Part shown: positions 42,378 to 55,600 of the stretch, in pieces
Layout: every line of letters begins with the position of its first letter
How positions within the stretch are numbered: the stretch's first letter is position 1
NCBI GenBank assembly: GCA_963920705.1
Contig: OY987239.1
Coordinates: 10,817,504 to 10,881,503, forward strand
Length of the DNA: 64,000 bases
Origin: Odiellus spinosus
Lineage: Eukaryota > Arthropoda > Arachnida > Opiliones > Phalangiidae
Direction of reading: 5' to 3'
The notes under the pieces: model-generated
What the model was told of the DNA's origin: nothing
The model's database searches: none
The model's input: only the letters and a program-made list of their open reading frames with translations
Program-made: the position numbers and the translations under genes

Positions 42378-42725
42378 CTATCTTCCGTTATTCGTATATT
42401 TTCAGATATTTTATTTTCGGATAAATTGTAACTAAAACAATGAAATTTCTATATTCGTATAATTGTTAAATGGTTTACCCGAAGATAAGCCTTTGCCGCT
42501 TTATCTACCTACAAATTACTCGTTTTCAAACGTATAACGATGGATAATTCGCGTTTCCAGAGTCTAAAATATAAGAAAAAAATTTCAAAATTGACTTTTA
42601 ATTCGAAGAATATAAATAAAACGACGAAACTAAGATTTTAAATCATCTTTTTATTCGTTATTTTTCACGGAAAATAAATTTTGAATGTTTTTTATCCGAA
42701 CGTATAACGCGGATAATATTCTAAC
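42378..42725 (+). repeat. DR-E copy 9
   Basis: Together with copy 8 it forms another inverted pair around a 325-bp spacer, as at 37893-39350. Confidence 0.7.
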
Positions 42726-42886
42726 TGTTTATATTTCTGATAAAGTTAAAGTCCTGTTGGTTTCATCGCCCCTTTGAACATCGTGCTACCAACTACACAG
42801 ACACTTTAAAAAGTAATTTTAGACTCGAGAAACCTTGGAGGGAATTGTAGAAGGAAGTCCAGAGTACGTCAGTGTTTTGGTGCTAT

Positions 42887-43223
42887 CAGAAGCCGATGAA
42901 ACCCTCCTTTGAAGTCTACAACTCTAATGTTCCATATAGCGCACCTCTCTGTATGGGTAAAATTCCCAATTTTAGGAGATCGGAGGGGTCCTACTTCATA
43001 CCCCCTGTCTACGGAAAATTGGAAATTCTCTCTCTCCACAAACGACGACGTTTTTTTGACGAGCTCCGAGGCTGCTAGAGATATTCGCTGGACGAACTCC
43101 CGCTCCGAAAATATCTACCGTTAGGAGGCGTACGAATCGCGCTTTTTGAAACTAACCCATACAGAGAGGGGTAGACAAGACCCGGGAGTAATAGACTTCA
43201 AAGGAGGGTTTCATCGGCTTCTG
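42887..43223 (+). mobile_element. CAGAAG-MITE copy 17
   Basis: Flanks GTGCTAT / GTGCCAC, a 7-bp duplication with two changes. Confidence 0.9.
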
Positions 43224-43951
43224 GTGCCACTCATTTCGCAATCCGAGGGTCGGAAGTGGTTCCTTTTGTAAATTAAAATTTGTTTTTTTTTGTGTAGGCT
43301 ATATAAGATAGAAGCAGGGGGTGTTCAGAATTAGAATCTTTCGTTCAGAAATAGAAGTCATTACCATCTTTAAAACCGCGTCTGCGTCATAAGTACGCGT
43401 CATAGAATCTTGAAAACTAGCGCAAATGGTCCGCGACTATTCAAACTTGATATTAGATTCTTAACTTAGTCGCTAAAAATTCCATAGCAATCGAGATCTT
43501 GGATATTTAAACTTCAACCAAGTTATCTGGCATAAACGGTCGGCACTATGACTTATTACTGAACCAAGTGAACCATGGACGCCCCTGAATCTTTCTCCAT
43601 GAAAAAATAACAAAGGTTATATCTCTCCTTCCTAGCTCGATCACACTCTCACCCCCCCTAGCTTGCTCTGAAATAATCTATTAACTTTTATCTATTCAGC
43701 TTTTTATTCACTTCTACACGAATTTCATTGCCGCCGGCTTTACAATACACAGGACTGTATTTTTCACTCATTTAGAGCCAATTAAGTTCAAAGGCAGGGT
43801 AGAGATATGCGCTTATGATATAATCACGCTTTGTCTTTAACTCTGCCTTTGTACTGTATTGCTTTAAACTCGAAATCAATAACGTAAAAATGTAAAATGG
43901 TTTCTGGTTTTCCAATTTCAATTAATTTAAGAAAAAATTTACACATTTTAG
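43224..43951. other. No gene; spacer
   Basis: An imperfect inverted pair (AAAGGCAGGGTAGAG at about 43791 and CTCTGCCTTTG at about 43841) may be a small palindrome. Nothing else seen. Confidence 0.4.
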
Positions 43952-44290
43952 CAGAAGCCGATGAAACCCTCCTTTGAAGTCTACTACTCTAATGTTCCAT
44001 ATAGCGCTCCTCTCTGTATGGGTAAAATTCCCAATTTTACGAGATCGGAGGGGTCATACTTCATACCCCCCTGTCTACGGAAAATTGGAAATTCTCTCTC
44101 TCCACAAACGACGACGTTTTTGTTGACGAACTCCGAGGCTGCTAGAGATATTCGCTGGACGAACTCCCGCTCCGAAAATATCTACCGTTAGGAGGCGTAC
44201 GAATCGCGTTTTTTGAAACTAACCCATACAGAGAGGGGTAGACAAGACCCGGGAGTAATAGACTTCAAAGGAGGGTTTCATCGGCTTCTG
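43952..44290 (+). mobile_element. CAGAAG-MITE copy 18
   Basis: Target duplication ATTTTAG on both sides. Confidence 0.93.
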
Positions 44291-44324
44291 ATTTTAGCTA
44301 TATGTTCACATTAGCATTTATTAA

Positions 44325-44733
44325 TAGCCGCGTTCACACTACAGACTTTGAAACCGTTTTTGACCGTTTTGGAAAGGTCAAATTATTAAATTTTGGGATC
44401 AACCGTGTATACCTTTGATCAAGAAACAAAATGACTATCTTAAAAAGTCGATTTGAACATTCGAAACGGTTTGAAAACGGTTCCAAAGTGTCATGTGTGA
44501 ACGTAGCTAATTTTAAACCAATATTCAAATCGCCAGGAATCGATTTTAAGCGTCACTTTTTCACGCAATATCTTTATAAATCGATTTATCGTAGCTTCAT
44601 CTATCGGTTGTTGTTAAAACTGGTTCCCGAAGCAGTTTCAAGAATCAAATCGATTCGTTCACACGACTCTAGGGAAACGTTTTAGACGATGTAAATCGAT
44701 TCCAAGGCCTATAGTATGAACGCGACTTAACTT
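44325..44733. mobile_element. GTTCACAC/TAGTATGAACGC element copy 2
   Basis: TTAA-bounded ends TAGCCGCGTTCACACTA and TAGTATGAACGCGAC. Internal GATTTATCGTAGCTTCATCT is shared with 40173-40200. A third fragment is at 45464-45612 (TTCACACTATACC...CCAAGGCCTAATATGAA). Confidence 0.7.
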
Positions 44734-45638
44734 TTACTCAAAACAAGGTTAAGGAGAATGTCTGTAGTATTTCGGGAGATGGGGCGAGGTTGGGCTGGTT
44801 ACTTGACCGCTATTGGCTTAAGATTTATTAGTATGTATATATTTCTACTTAGAACCAAAATTCCAGCTCACAAATCTTCTGGTCTTTGAGAAGATGTGGA
44901 GGATACAGGGAGTTAGGGGTGGTAAGAATGGCCAGAGGGGGGTTATCCATACATTGGTAAGAATGTTTAACGAGGATTTATATATCACTCTGAAAAGGGG
45001 AGGCCCGAACTTTTCTTCGGAATTAAACCGGGGGGTGGGGCGGTAGCCCTCCTTCCTTCGTTGGCTCGGTCTTTCCCGTCCTTATCGGCAACCAGACGGT
45101 TCAAAAAATCGATGAAAGCAAAGTCCAATGCCTTACCCACGATGACCAAGAATAAGCTGTCTTCGGGGATCAATGAATATGGGACGCTCTAGCCCAACCG
45201 TTACGCTATCCCCAGTGAGCTAGCGAGTGAGGATGAGCAAGAGCCAGGCGCGCACTCTACCCTCCTCATCATCCTTGACTACCCTTTATACTGGTGAAGG
45301 CCATAACGGTGGATAACCAAACACTTATCCATCGCGGTTCATATCGCCAACCATGGGTTCTTTGCTACTCACCTAGGGAGTAAATGTCACCCAATGTGTC
45401 CCATATGGTATCAGTCTGCAGGGAAAAAAAAGGTAGTCAGGTGGAGTTGAACCTCGAAAGTTAAGTTCACACTATACCAATCTTTTTAAATAAATATAAA
45501 ATGAAGAAACTCATTGAGACATAAAATATTCAAATCGGCAGGAATCGGTACGAAACTGGTTCCCGAAGCAGTCTCTAAACGGTTTATATCGATTCCAAGG
45601 CCTAATATGAAGTGCTTCATGTGTTCTTAAAGTAATCA
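44734..45638. other. No gene; spacer with element fragment
   Basis: Holds the 45464-45612 element fragment. No exon recognised. I looked for a tRNA in the TAGCGTAACGG-like sequence at 45185-45215 (minus strand) and found no B box. Confidence 0.45.
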
Positions 45639-46640
45639 TACTTGTTTTTCGTCTTTCCCAACTACAACGCGGCAAACAATATAATACCTTCACCCCAGGG
45701 CTACGGGGGGTGTATCTAAAACTTTGTTTTGACAACCAGGCATGCCTTTAGGGACCACATCTTGGAAACTACGACCAATATAAGGGTCATCTTCGTGCAA
45801 TTCCTCTAAGACTAAGAATCCCTAGTTATATACATTACTACTTGTTTTTCGTCTTTCCAATCTACAACGCGGCAATCAATATAATACCTTCACCCCACCC
45901 TATGGGGGTTGTATCTAAAACCTTGTTTTGACAACCAGGCATGCCGTTAGGGACCACATCTTGGAAACTACGACCAATATAAGGGTCGTCTTCGTGCAAT
46001 TCCTCTAAGACTAAGAATCCCTAGTTATATACATTACTACTTGTTTTTCGTCTTTAAAAACTACAACGCGGTAAACAATATAATATCTTCACCCCACCAT
46101 ATGGGGGGGTGTATCTAAAACCTTGTTTTGACAACCAGGCATGCCGTTAGGGACCACATCTTGGAAACTACGACCAATATAAGGGTCATCTTCGTGCAAT
46201 TCCTCTAAGACTAAGAATCCCTAGTTATATACATTACTACTTGTTTTTCGTCTTTCCAATCTACAACGCGGCAAACAATTTAATACCTTCACCCCACCCT
46301 ATGGGGGGGGGGGGTGTATCTAAAACCTTGTTTTGACAACCAGGCATGCCGTTAGGGACCACATCTTGGAAACTACGACCAATATAAGGGTCGTCTTCGT
46401 GCAATTCCTCTAAGACTAAGAATCCCTAGTTATATACATTACTACATGTTTTTCGTCTTTAAAAACTACAACGCGGCAAACAATATAATACCTTCACCCC
46501 ACCCTATGGGGGGGGTTGTATCTAAAACCTTGTTTTGACAACCAGGCATGCCGTTAGGGACCACATCTTGGAAACTACGACCAATATAAGGGTCGTCTTT
46601 CGTGCAATTCCTCTAAGACTAAGAATCCCTAGTTATATAT
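45639..46640. repeat. Tandem repeat of about 200-bp units, 5 copies
   Basis: Each unit runs ACTTGTTTTTCGTCTTTCCA, ACCTTCACCCCACCCTATGG, GTATCTAAAACCTTGTTTTG, GCCGTTAGGGACCACATCTT, TAAGAATCCCTAGTTATATA. Units are 95% or more alike by eye. They differ mostly in a G run that ranges from about 4 to 12. Ends in an (AT)n tract at 46636-46648. Confidence 0.95.
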
Positions 46641-46918
46641 ATATATATACCCCTTTAGCTGTTGTATCTCTGGGCAACAGGTCTATGTTTATATCCAGGT
46701 CAAGAAATTTATTGGTCTGTCTCGAAGCTCGTTAAACCCCTTCTTCTTATATACTCGTTGGTCGTTTCGTTGGCTATAGCGTAGAGAATGCGGTAAATAC
46801 TGAAAAATTTAATACTATAGAGGCATAGTCCTAGTCTTAAATTTTTAAGAAGGTCACCAAAGCTCTCACGCAAGTTATATTAAACCGGAAATTGAACGTC
46901 AAACTTTTTAGAAGATAC

Positions 46919-47256
46919 CAGAAGTAGATGAAACCTTCCTTTGAAGTCTACTACTCTAATGTTCCGTGTAGCGCTCCTCTCTGTATGGGTAAAATTCCCA
47001 ATTTTACGAGATCGGAGGGGTCCTACTTCATACCCCCCTGTCTACGGAAAATTGGAAATTCTCTCTCTCCACAAACGACGACGTTTTTTTGACGAACTCC
47101 AAGGCTGCTAGAGATATTCGCTGGACGAACTCCCGCTCCGAAAATATCTACCGTTAGGAGGCGTACGAATCGCGCTTTTTGAAACTAACCCGTACAGAGA
47201 GGGGTAGACAAGACCCGGGAGTAATAGACTTCAAAGGAGGGTTTCATCGGCTTCTG
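46919..47256 (+). mobile_element. CAGAAG-MITE copy 19
   Basis: Target duplication AAGATAC on both sides. Confidence 0.93.
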
Positions 47257-47401
47257 AAGATACCAATATCGTGGGAAAAAAATATATTTGTAATTTATTA
47301 TTCCATTTTAAGCGTATATTTTCGAGAGACACATTCCAAGTTTTACTAAGAATTTGTACTATTTTCAAGTGGGTTTTTGTCCATATTATTTAAGTCCTTA
47401 A

Positions 47402-47836
47402 AGGGAGAATGCAACCTAACAACAAGTGATTTTTTTTATCGATTCCTTATTGTTTAAATAGGCCTAATCCACTACTGAAAATATTTACAAACAAATATTA
47501 AACTAGAAATAAATTTAAAACTTACCCTGAAAATAGGCTTAGTGGGATTCATGGAGGTCCTGTTTTCCTCGCGTGTAAGGTCTAGCGACCAATCGCGCGC
47601 GACGTAAGTCTCGTGGAGATCTCGCGTGAACGACGGGCCTTCGCTCATTGGTCGCTAGACCTGACACGGACGCGATTCAGGATCTCCATCAATCCCGCTA
47701 AGCCTATTTTCAGGGTAAGTTTTAAATTTATTTCTAGTTTAATATTTGTATTGTAAACTTTTTATCGGTGGATTAGGCCTATTTAAACGATAAGGAATCG
47801 ATAAAAAATCACTTGTAATTAGGTTGCATTCTCCCT
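47402..47836. mobile_element. TTAA foldback element, copy 3
   Basis: TTAA at 47398-47401 and 47837-47840. Closest to copy 2, with the same order of inner arms (GTCTAGCGACCAATCGCGCG). Confidence 0.88.
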
Positions 47837-49236
47837 TTAAGTATTCTTGAAAATACTGTTAGAATATTTGTGTTTCCAGTGTACCTATAATACCTATAAA
47901 TACCTATAATTCCCAGGTGGTCCTATGAAAAACCTATAATTTTGTTAGGTTGATTTATTCCTCTCATATCCGCGAAACCTTAATTTTTTGTTGAATTTAA
48001 CTCTAAGCAAAGTTTGGATCGAATAATATTTTATTAGAATCACATTATATCGTCAAACATTTAATTTTTAATGATAATTAAGTGTCACGATTGATTTCGA
48101 TACTTTAATTAACCACAATTAACATTACATTTAGTTATTGGTAAATACACGAATCAGTCGCCATTAATTATGCTTTTCGGCGATTCCAAACATCGATTAT
48201 GAATATATAATAATATTAATTTAAGCAGGTTCTAGAGGTGGGATATCCTAGATCTGATTTTTAAAGAGCCTAGGGTGGAAGTAGGTATAGTCCTGATGCC
48301 ACTGCTAACCACTACCGACCCTAGTTTACAAAATACCCTTAACCTCCATGAATTTTCGTGGAAAGGGGAAACAGAAAAACTCGGGGGAAAACCCTTTGCA
48401 AACTCAATGCCGTTAGATTGATTACAATTATTAATAATGTTAATTAAAATTGACGAATTACGGATACAATAGATTAATTAATAACATTTTACTTGAACAT
48501 TAATTTTCTTATTATTTATAATATGTGGGATGGATATTAGATTTAATTTTAAATGTTGAGGTGATTAATGACGTTTGGTCGATAATTGAATTTGATCCTT
48601 TAAGTTATATTATCTTAATTTTATTTTCTAAATCAATGGTGAGGGGTTTAACCAATCCCGTAACTGACTGCAGCCTTTGGTAATGCTAAATACAACCCAG
48701 TTAAGTAATCGTTTTAGCCCAGTCAAAGCCACAGGCTTGTGAACCGATTACGTGGATTAGTGAACCCCTCGATCTGTGGTATTTTGATTTTCCGATTCGA
48801 TCATCCATCGCCCGTATAGTCACGTGACGATATTTTGAAATATTATAAATGCTTTTTAACTGGCGTATGCTTAAAGCGTCGGCGGAAAGCCAGGGTTCCA
48901 TAGAGTTGAAGAAAATGTTGAATTAAGCAGAGACGCTGATTGATACGAAGTGTTAAGTCTCGTGTACTCGGAACTTGAAGAAAGTCTTCCGAGGAAATAT
49001 TTCAGCGTTACATTAAATACGGTTGCACTTTTGCTGTTGCCTTTCTAAGAATCTTGTAGATGGCCCAAAAGAATCTACCATTGAATCGAGAAAAGAAATA
49101 TTTCATTAGAAAAAATTACCGCGTCAAGAACATCTTGAATGATTTAGTCCAGGGATACTGAGAATTGTCGCCCAACCCAAGGGAAGTCATGACGCCAAGT
49201 TGCGTCTCTGTGTTTAGCTACATTTTTGCGTGTTAC
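47837..49236. other. No gene; AT-rich spacer
   Basis: A small inverted pair (AGGGGTTTAACCAATCCCG at about 48641 and ATTAGTGAACCCCT at about 48756) may be a 130-bp element. 48230-48420 is more GC-rich but has no usable frame. Confidence 0.45.
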
Positions 49237-49574
49237 CAGAAGCCGATGAAACCCTCCTTTGAAGTCTACTACTCCAATGTTCCATATAGCGCTCCTCTCT
49301 GTATGGGTAAAATTCCCAATTTTACGAGATCGGAGGGGTCCTACTTCATACCCCCCTGTCTACGGAAAATTGGAAATTCTCTCTCTCCACAAACGACGAC
49401 GTTTTTTGGACGAACTCCGAGGCTGCTAGAGATATTCGGTGGACGAACTCCCGCTCCGAAAATATCTACCGTTAGGAGGCGTACGGATCGCGCCTTTTGA
49501 GAATAACCCATACAGAGAGGGGTAGACAAGACCCGGGAGTAATAGACTTCAAAGGAGGGTTTCATCGGCTTCTG
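49237..49574 (+). mobile_element. CAGAAG-MITE copy 20
   Basis: Target duplication GTGTTAC on both sides. Lies about 50 bp downstream of the stop of IR gene 3. Confidence 0.93.
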
Positions 49575-49627
49575 GTGTTACTCCCCGTTCACAACGCGTA
49601 TTTTGAAAATATTTGTAGCCAGGGTAA

Positions 49628-52600
49628 TTAGTCAGAGTTAGGTTTAATCTTGTGGGAAACTTGTACTCTTGAAAAATAAATGAATGATTGAAAGCGGTGA
49701 TATTTAGTTGATATCAATACGGACCTTTTTCGCCAAAGTTCACTCCCGAAATATTCGAAGAAGAAGGTAACTGTTGCCAATGATTGGCCGATAATCCAAA
49801 GACGTAAAACGGCGGTCAGATACACGATGTTCATTGGCTTGAAAGATAACGAATCATCCGATTCGAATTCGGTTCCTCGTTTAAAGAATTTTTGTGCTCG
49901 AAAATTTGGCTCCAACTGTCTAGTTTCAGTTACCCTCGTTGCGCTAATAAGAAACCTATTTCTTATCAGAGGTATATAATAACCCCCTTCGGGGGGAAGT
50001 ATGAAAGGTAGGCAAAATCGACGAACAACGAGTGCCCGGCGTAAATCGTGGCGGATCGACACACCGCTTTACTCCCAAAAAATAGTTACACCATTTTGAA
50101 CCTCACTAAATTTTCCCTACGGACATTTGCGGAACTCGCGAGCTGAAGTCAACCTTCGACTCCATTTTAACAGACAGCCTGACTCCCGAGACAGGAAGTT
50201 CTAAACACAAATCGAGCCGTCTTGTTTATACAAAGACCATTTACTAGAGTAGCGACATTGAGAAGTCCAGCGCGAGCTAGTGGCCTAGATAGTCAGCAGC
50301 GGGCTCTTGTTGTTCGTGATTTTTAGCATTGGTAGTATAGGGGCTTTTATACTTCCCCCCGAAGGAGGTTATTATATAAATTTTGCAGGGTTTATGTTTA
50401 AAAACCAGAAAAAAATGAATAAAAACGCTTTAAGGAGAAACTCTCTTATCCGAGGTGTCTTACAGATAGTCGATTCTCTCCTTGATATCGCGAGGCAGTC
50501 GTTGGTTGAAGAACATGTGCGTGTAGAACTCTTCGTAATTGGTCTTTCCGACGTACAATTTCCTGTTGTTTCGCTTGAGTTTTTGGAATAGCGCAGGTTT
50601 CAAATACGAGGTAACTTCGTGTAATACTACAGCTTTCCCGCTAATAAATTTTTCATTCTCTTTGTTGCCCAACTTCCAAAGAACATGTTCATTTTCTCGA
50701 AGCTGCTGCCTCAATTTGATATATTTTGAGTCTACGTCCTGCAATAGATACGAGTAAGCTGGGGAAAGTAACTACATAGCGTCATTGTCTCGTGGCTAAA
50801 GACAAAATGAGTATAGACCTTTGCAGAAGCCGATGAAACCCTCCTTTGAAGTCTATTACTCCCGGGTCTTGTCTACCCCTCTCTGTATGGGTTATTCTCA
50901 AAAGGAGCGATTCGTACGCCTCCAAACGGTAGATATTTTCGGAGCGGGAGTTCGTCGAGCGAATATCTCTAGCAGCCTTGGAGTTCGTCAAAAAAACGTC
51001 GTCGTTTATGGAGAGAGAGAATTTCCAATTTTCCGTAGACAGGGGGTATGAAGTAGGACCCCTCCGATCTCGTAAAATTGGGAATTTTACCCATACAGAG
51101 AGGAGCGCTATATGGAACATTGGAGTAGTAGACTTCAAAGGAGGGTTTCATCGGCTTCTGACCTTTGCGATTATAATTAAATTGACTCGAGAAATCCGAA
51201 GTCATAACGTGTCTTTCTGGGTCTTCGTTCACAAAGACATTTTTGGTGTTATATTTGTTACTTCAGCCATGGGCCAAAAAACGATAAATACAGGACATGA
51301 CTCTTCCCTGTTTGAGGGAATAAAAATCTCGGTCGGCCAAACAAACAGCCTTCGTACAGCGTGTGACGTCATATGACGTCACTTTGCTCCTGAAACGCCA
51401 TTGCTTTGACTGGTCAAACTTGACCCCAAAAAAACGCGTCATCACGTAGCCTGTATCTTCTAGTAGACGCTAGAGTCATGTCCTGGATTCAGCCACCTGA
51501 AATCATAACATGTCCTTCTGGGTCTTTGTTCACGAAGACATTTTTGAATTTATCGTGACTCGGTCTATACCTCACTCTGGCTAAAGGTTGAATGGATACC
51601 GAGCAAAACGTTACCTCCAATAATTTACGTATCCGTTCAGCTGGCAGATAATAGCAAATAATCTTTGGGTTGGACATCAAATCCTCCAAAGAATCGATGA
51701 TTGAAAGGTCATCAGCGAGAAGATCGCTCTTCAAACCAGCGCACCAAAATTGAATTAGGATTGCTACTCCCAAGAGCCACCAGGCTCGCACATATCTCAA
51801 TGGTACTGCCACTTTCTTCGCGCATGCCACGGCTGCCAAAAAAAAAAAAAATACAAAGTATTACTTGGCTACGGGATCCAATTACTCATTCATCTAAACC
51901 TACGAGTATTAACCTAACCATAATTCCTATCGCAACACCATCTAACAGTTATGCATTTGGACAATTTTTACGCGTATCTTTGGCGTAACTTTAGGACTTC
52001 AAGTGCATAGTAGATATTTCTCAATTTATAATCAGACCTCTACGTATTTCCACTCTGTTTGGACTTGTGTAATTTGTCGAGGGTGCGTACCAATCCGCGT
52101 GACTGCACGCCCGGAAAGGGAAATGAGGCCAACGCTCCTACACAACCCCTCCACGGCTAGACTTTGTTCGTCCCTGGGTATTTTGGCCTAAAACCCAGCT
52201 CAATCTCCGCACCACGGAAAGGTGGTGACGGACGTAGAGTTTGGACCCTAGTGGTCATAATTATTGGCTTTCGAATCGGATACTTACAGTTGTTTATCAA
52301 ATCAGCCGCGTGGATCCAAAGCGACTCGGCGAACGAAGTGAAATGACTTTCACGGCGCATCTTCTTTCTATTGCCGATGTATGAAGAGACGGCGGACACC
52401 GCCATCAGCGACAGAGCCACCAGAACCCAAACCAAGTCCCCGAGTCCCTGGATCGATAGCAGTTCCGTATCATCCCTTTCCTTTTTTACAGACGAAAATA
52501 TTACGTAGGAATCATGGTACATAAATGGAGATACGTGATAAGATCTCTCTGCCCGATGGTTCAAATAATAAAAGCGTACCGATGTATCAATTATCTGCAC

Positions 52601-55600
52601 GCGACAAAAGATAGTTTCGTGGAAAATCGATTATAATGAGACCCGGAGGTTGGACTTTAAAAATATTATGATATCCATCTCTTTGGGGAGAATGGTCAGA
52701 AGACGGAATACGGACAATATCCCCTGTACGCCATAATCCCTCGGAACAATTCCCCAATTTACAACAAGGTAAATAATCCCCCCCCCCCAAGATATAAAAC
52801 CTCCAGGTAACCGAAACACACAAGCAACGGCGGCGGCAACTACATCGAATGTAATATCAGAAGCCGATGAAACCCTCCTTTGAAGTCTATTACTCCCGGG
52901 TCTTGTCTACCCCTCTCTGTATGGGTTAGTTTCAAAAAGCGCGATTCGTACGCCTCCTAACGGTAGATATTTTCGTAGCTGGAGTTCGTCCAGCGAATAT
53001 CTCTAGCAGCCTTGGAGTTCGTCAGAAAAACGTCGTCGTTTGTGGAGAGAGAGAATTTCCAATTTTGCGTAGACAGGGGGGTATGAAGTAGGACCCCTCC
53101 GATCTCGTAAAATTGGGAATTTTACCCATACAGAGGGGAGCGCTATATCGAACATTAGATGCAGTGACAGTGTACCCATTTAGTAGGGGCCTTTCGTGAA
53201 GATCATTAATGTTTACTCACGCCACTTTTAACAGCGGATGTATGTTTTGATAATTCAGAATCCCATTTGATGTTAATATTCAGGAGGGCTTTTTTCAAAT
53301 CGTTGTCGTTCATTAAAACGAGATTAACATTTAAAGAATGTAAAATGAGCCAAGTCAACAAATAATAGTGAAAATCATAAATGCTGTACGGTCCATTGAG
53401 AAACCGATCAGCGTAACTATCAAATGCCTGAAAATAGAATCAAAAGATGGCGATTAGAAGTCTTCCACTATCCAGTGGAAGATGAAACCCTCCTTTGAAG
53501 TCTATTACTCCCGGGTCTTGTCTACCCCTCTCTGTATGGGTTAGTTTCAAAAGGCGCGATTCGTACGCCTCCTAACGGTAGATATTTTCGGAGCGGGAGT
53601 TCGTCCACCGAATATCTCTAGCAGCCTCGGAGTTCGTCAAAAAAACGTCGTCGTTTGTGGAGAGAGAGAATTTCCAATTTTCCGTAGACAGGGGGGTATG
53701 AAGTAGGACCCCTCCGATCTCGTAAAATTGGGAATTTTACCCATACAGAGAGGAGCGCTATATGGAACATTGGAGTAGTAGACTTCAAAGGAAGGTTTCA
53801 TTTACTTCTGGCCATAATTCTTTTTAAATTTCACTTTTCCAAACAGAATTCGGCCAAATAGAAAAAATTTAAGAACCTGATTTCAACGGCACTTTCTTAA
53901 AGGCCTAGGATTACTGGAAACAAACTCGCCCTCCATGCTTTATCTTGCATTGCTACCCAAAGAGGAAGCTCAGAAGGTGATCCCACTTCCAGTGAAACAG
54001 GCAGAAAAAATCCTAGGCCTTTAAGATTTTCTACTCAAATGGGCTCCTCCTTTTTACAGTTTTTTCGTATATGACGGGACCCCACTGTCAAAGGCCGGGC
54101 GTACGTAATAAAACACGCCTTTGTTCATTAACAAATTAAATACGCGTACGTTGGAAACACACAGAGGGCGATCGATATGGCTCCAATAAGTTGACTTTCG
54201 TTACCATCCCCTGTAAATACTTTCCATCAAAACTAGATATTATAAAGGTTTATAGCCAGTAGCGCAGTTTCCCGAAAGCGCAGTTCCCAAAGGCGCAGTT
54301 CCCAAAGGCGCAGTTCCCAAAGGCGCAGTTCCCAAAGGCGCAGTTCCCAAAGGCGCAGTTCCCAAAGGCGCAGTTCCCAAAGGCGCAGTTCCCAAAGGCG
54401 CAGTTCCCAAAGGCGCAGTTCCCAAAGGCGCAGTTCCCAAAGGCGCAGTTCCCAAAGGCGCAGTTCCCAAAGGCGCAGTTCCCAAAGGCGCAGTTCCCAA
54501 AGGCGCAGTTCCCAAAGGCGCAGTTCCCAAAGGCGCAGTTCCCAAAGGCGCAGTTCCCAAAGGCGCAGTTCCCAAAGGCGCAGTTCCCAAAGGCGCAGTT
54601 CCCAAAGGCGCAGTTCCCAAAGGCGCAGTTCCCAAAGGCGCAGTTCCCAAAGGCGCAGTTCCCAAAGGCGCAGTTCCCAAAGGCGCAGTTCCCAAAGGCG
54701 CAGTTCCCAAAGGCGCAGTTCCTAAAAGCGCAGTTCCTAAAAGCGCAGTTCCTAAAAGCGCAGTTCCTAAAAGCGCAGTTCCTAAAAGCGCAATTTCAAA
54801 AGCGCAGTTTCCCGAAAGCGCATTTCCCGAAAGCGCAGTTCCCAAAGGCGCAGTTCCCAAAGGCGCAGTTCCCAAAAGCGCAGTTCCCAAAAGCGCAGTT
54901 CCCAAAAGCGCAGTTCCCAAAAGCGCAGTTCCCAAAAGCGCAGTTCCTAAAAGCGCAATTTCAAAAGCGCAGTTCCCAAAAGCGCAGTTCCCAAAAGCGC
55001 AGTTCCCAAAAGCGCAGTTCCCAAAAGCGCAGTTCCCAAAAGCGCAGTTCCCCAAAAGCGCAGTTTCCCAAAAGCGCAGTTTCTCAAAAGCGCAGTTCCC
55101 AAAAGCGCAGTTCCCAAAAGCGCAGTTCCCAATAGCGCAGTTCCCAAAAGCGCAGTTCCCAAAAGCGCAGTTCCCAAAAGCGCAGTTCCCAAAAGCGCAG
55201 TTCCCAAAAGCGCAGTTCCCAAAAGCGCAGTTCCCAAAAGCGCAGTTCCCAAAAGCGCAGTTCCCAAAAGCGCAGTTCCCAAAAGCGCAGTTCCCAAAAG
55301 CGCAGTTCCCAAAAGCGCAGTTCCCAAAAGCGCAGTTCCCAAAAGCGCAGTTCCCAAAAGCGCAGTTCCCAAAAGCGCAGTTCCCAAAAGCGCAGTTCCC
55401 AAAAGCGCAGTTCCCAAAAGCGCAGTTCCCAAAAGCGCAGTTCCCAAAAGCGCAGTTCCCAAAAGCGCAGTTCCCAAAAGCGCAGTTCCCAAAAGCGCAA
55501 TTTCAAAAGCGCAGTTTCCCGAAAGTGCAATTTCAAAAGCGCAGTTTCCCGAAAGCGCAGTTTCCCGAAAGCGCATTTCCCAAAAGCGCAGTTCCCAAAA

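Noticed and set aside
45170..45260. tRNA or tRNA-derived SINE head
   Set aside because: An A-box-like st TAGCGTAACGG is present on the minus strand, but there is no B box at the right distance and no cloverleaf could be drawn.
52631..52823. Extra exon of IR gene 3 (two competing frames)
   Set aside because: Exon 3 and exon 4 already join in phase and align with genes 1 and 2; neither frame has a good acceptor, and a G10 run makes the frame uncertain.
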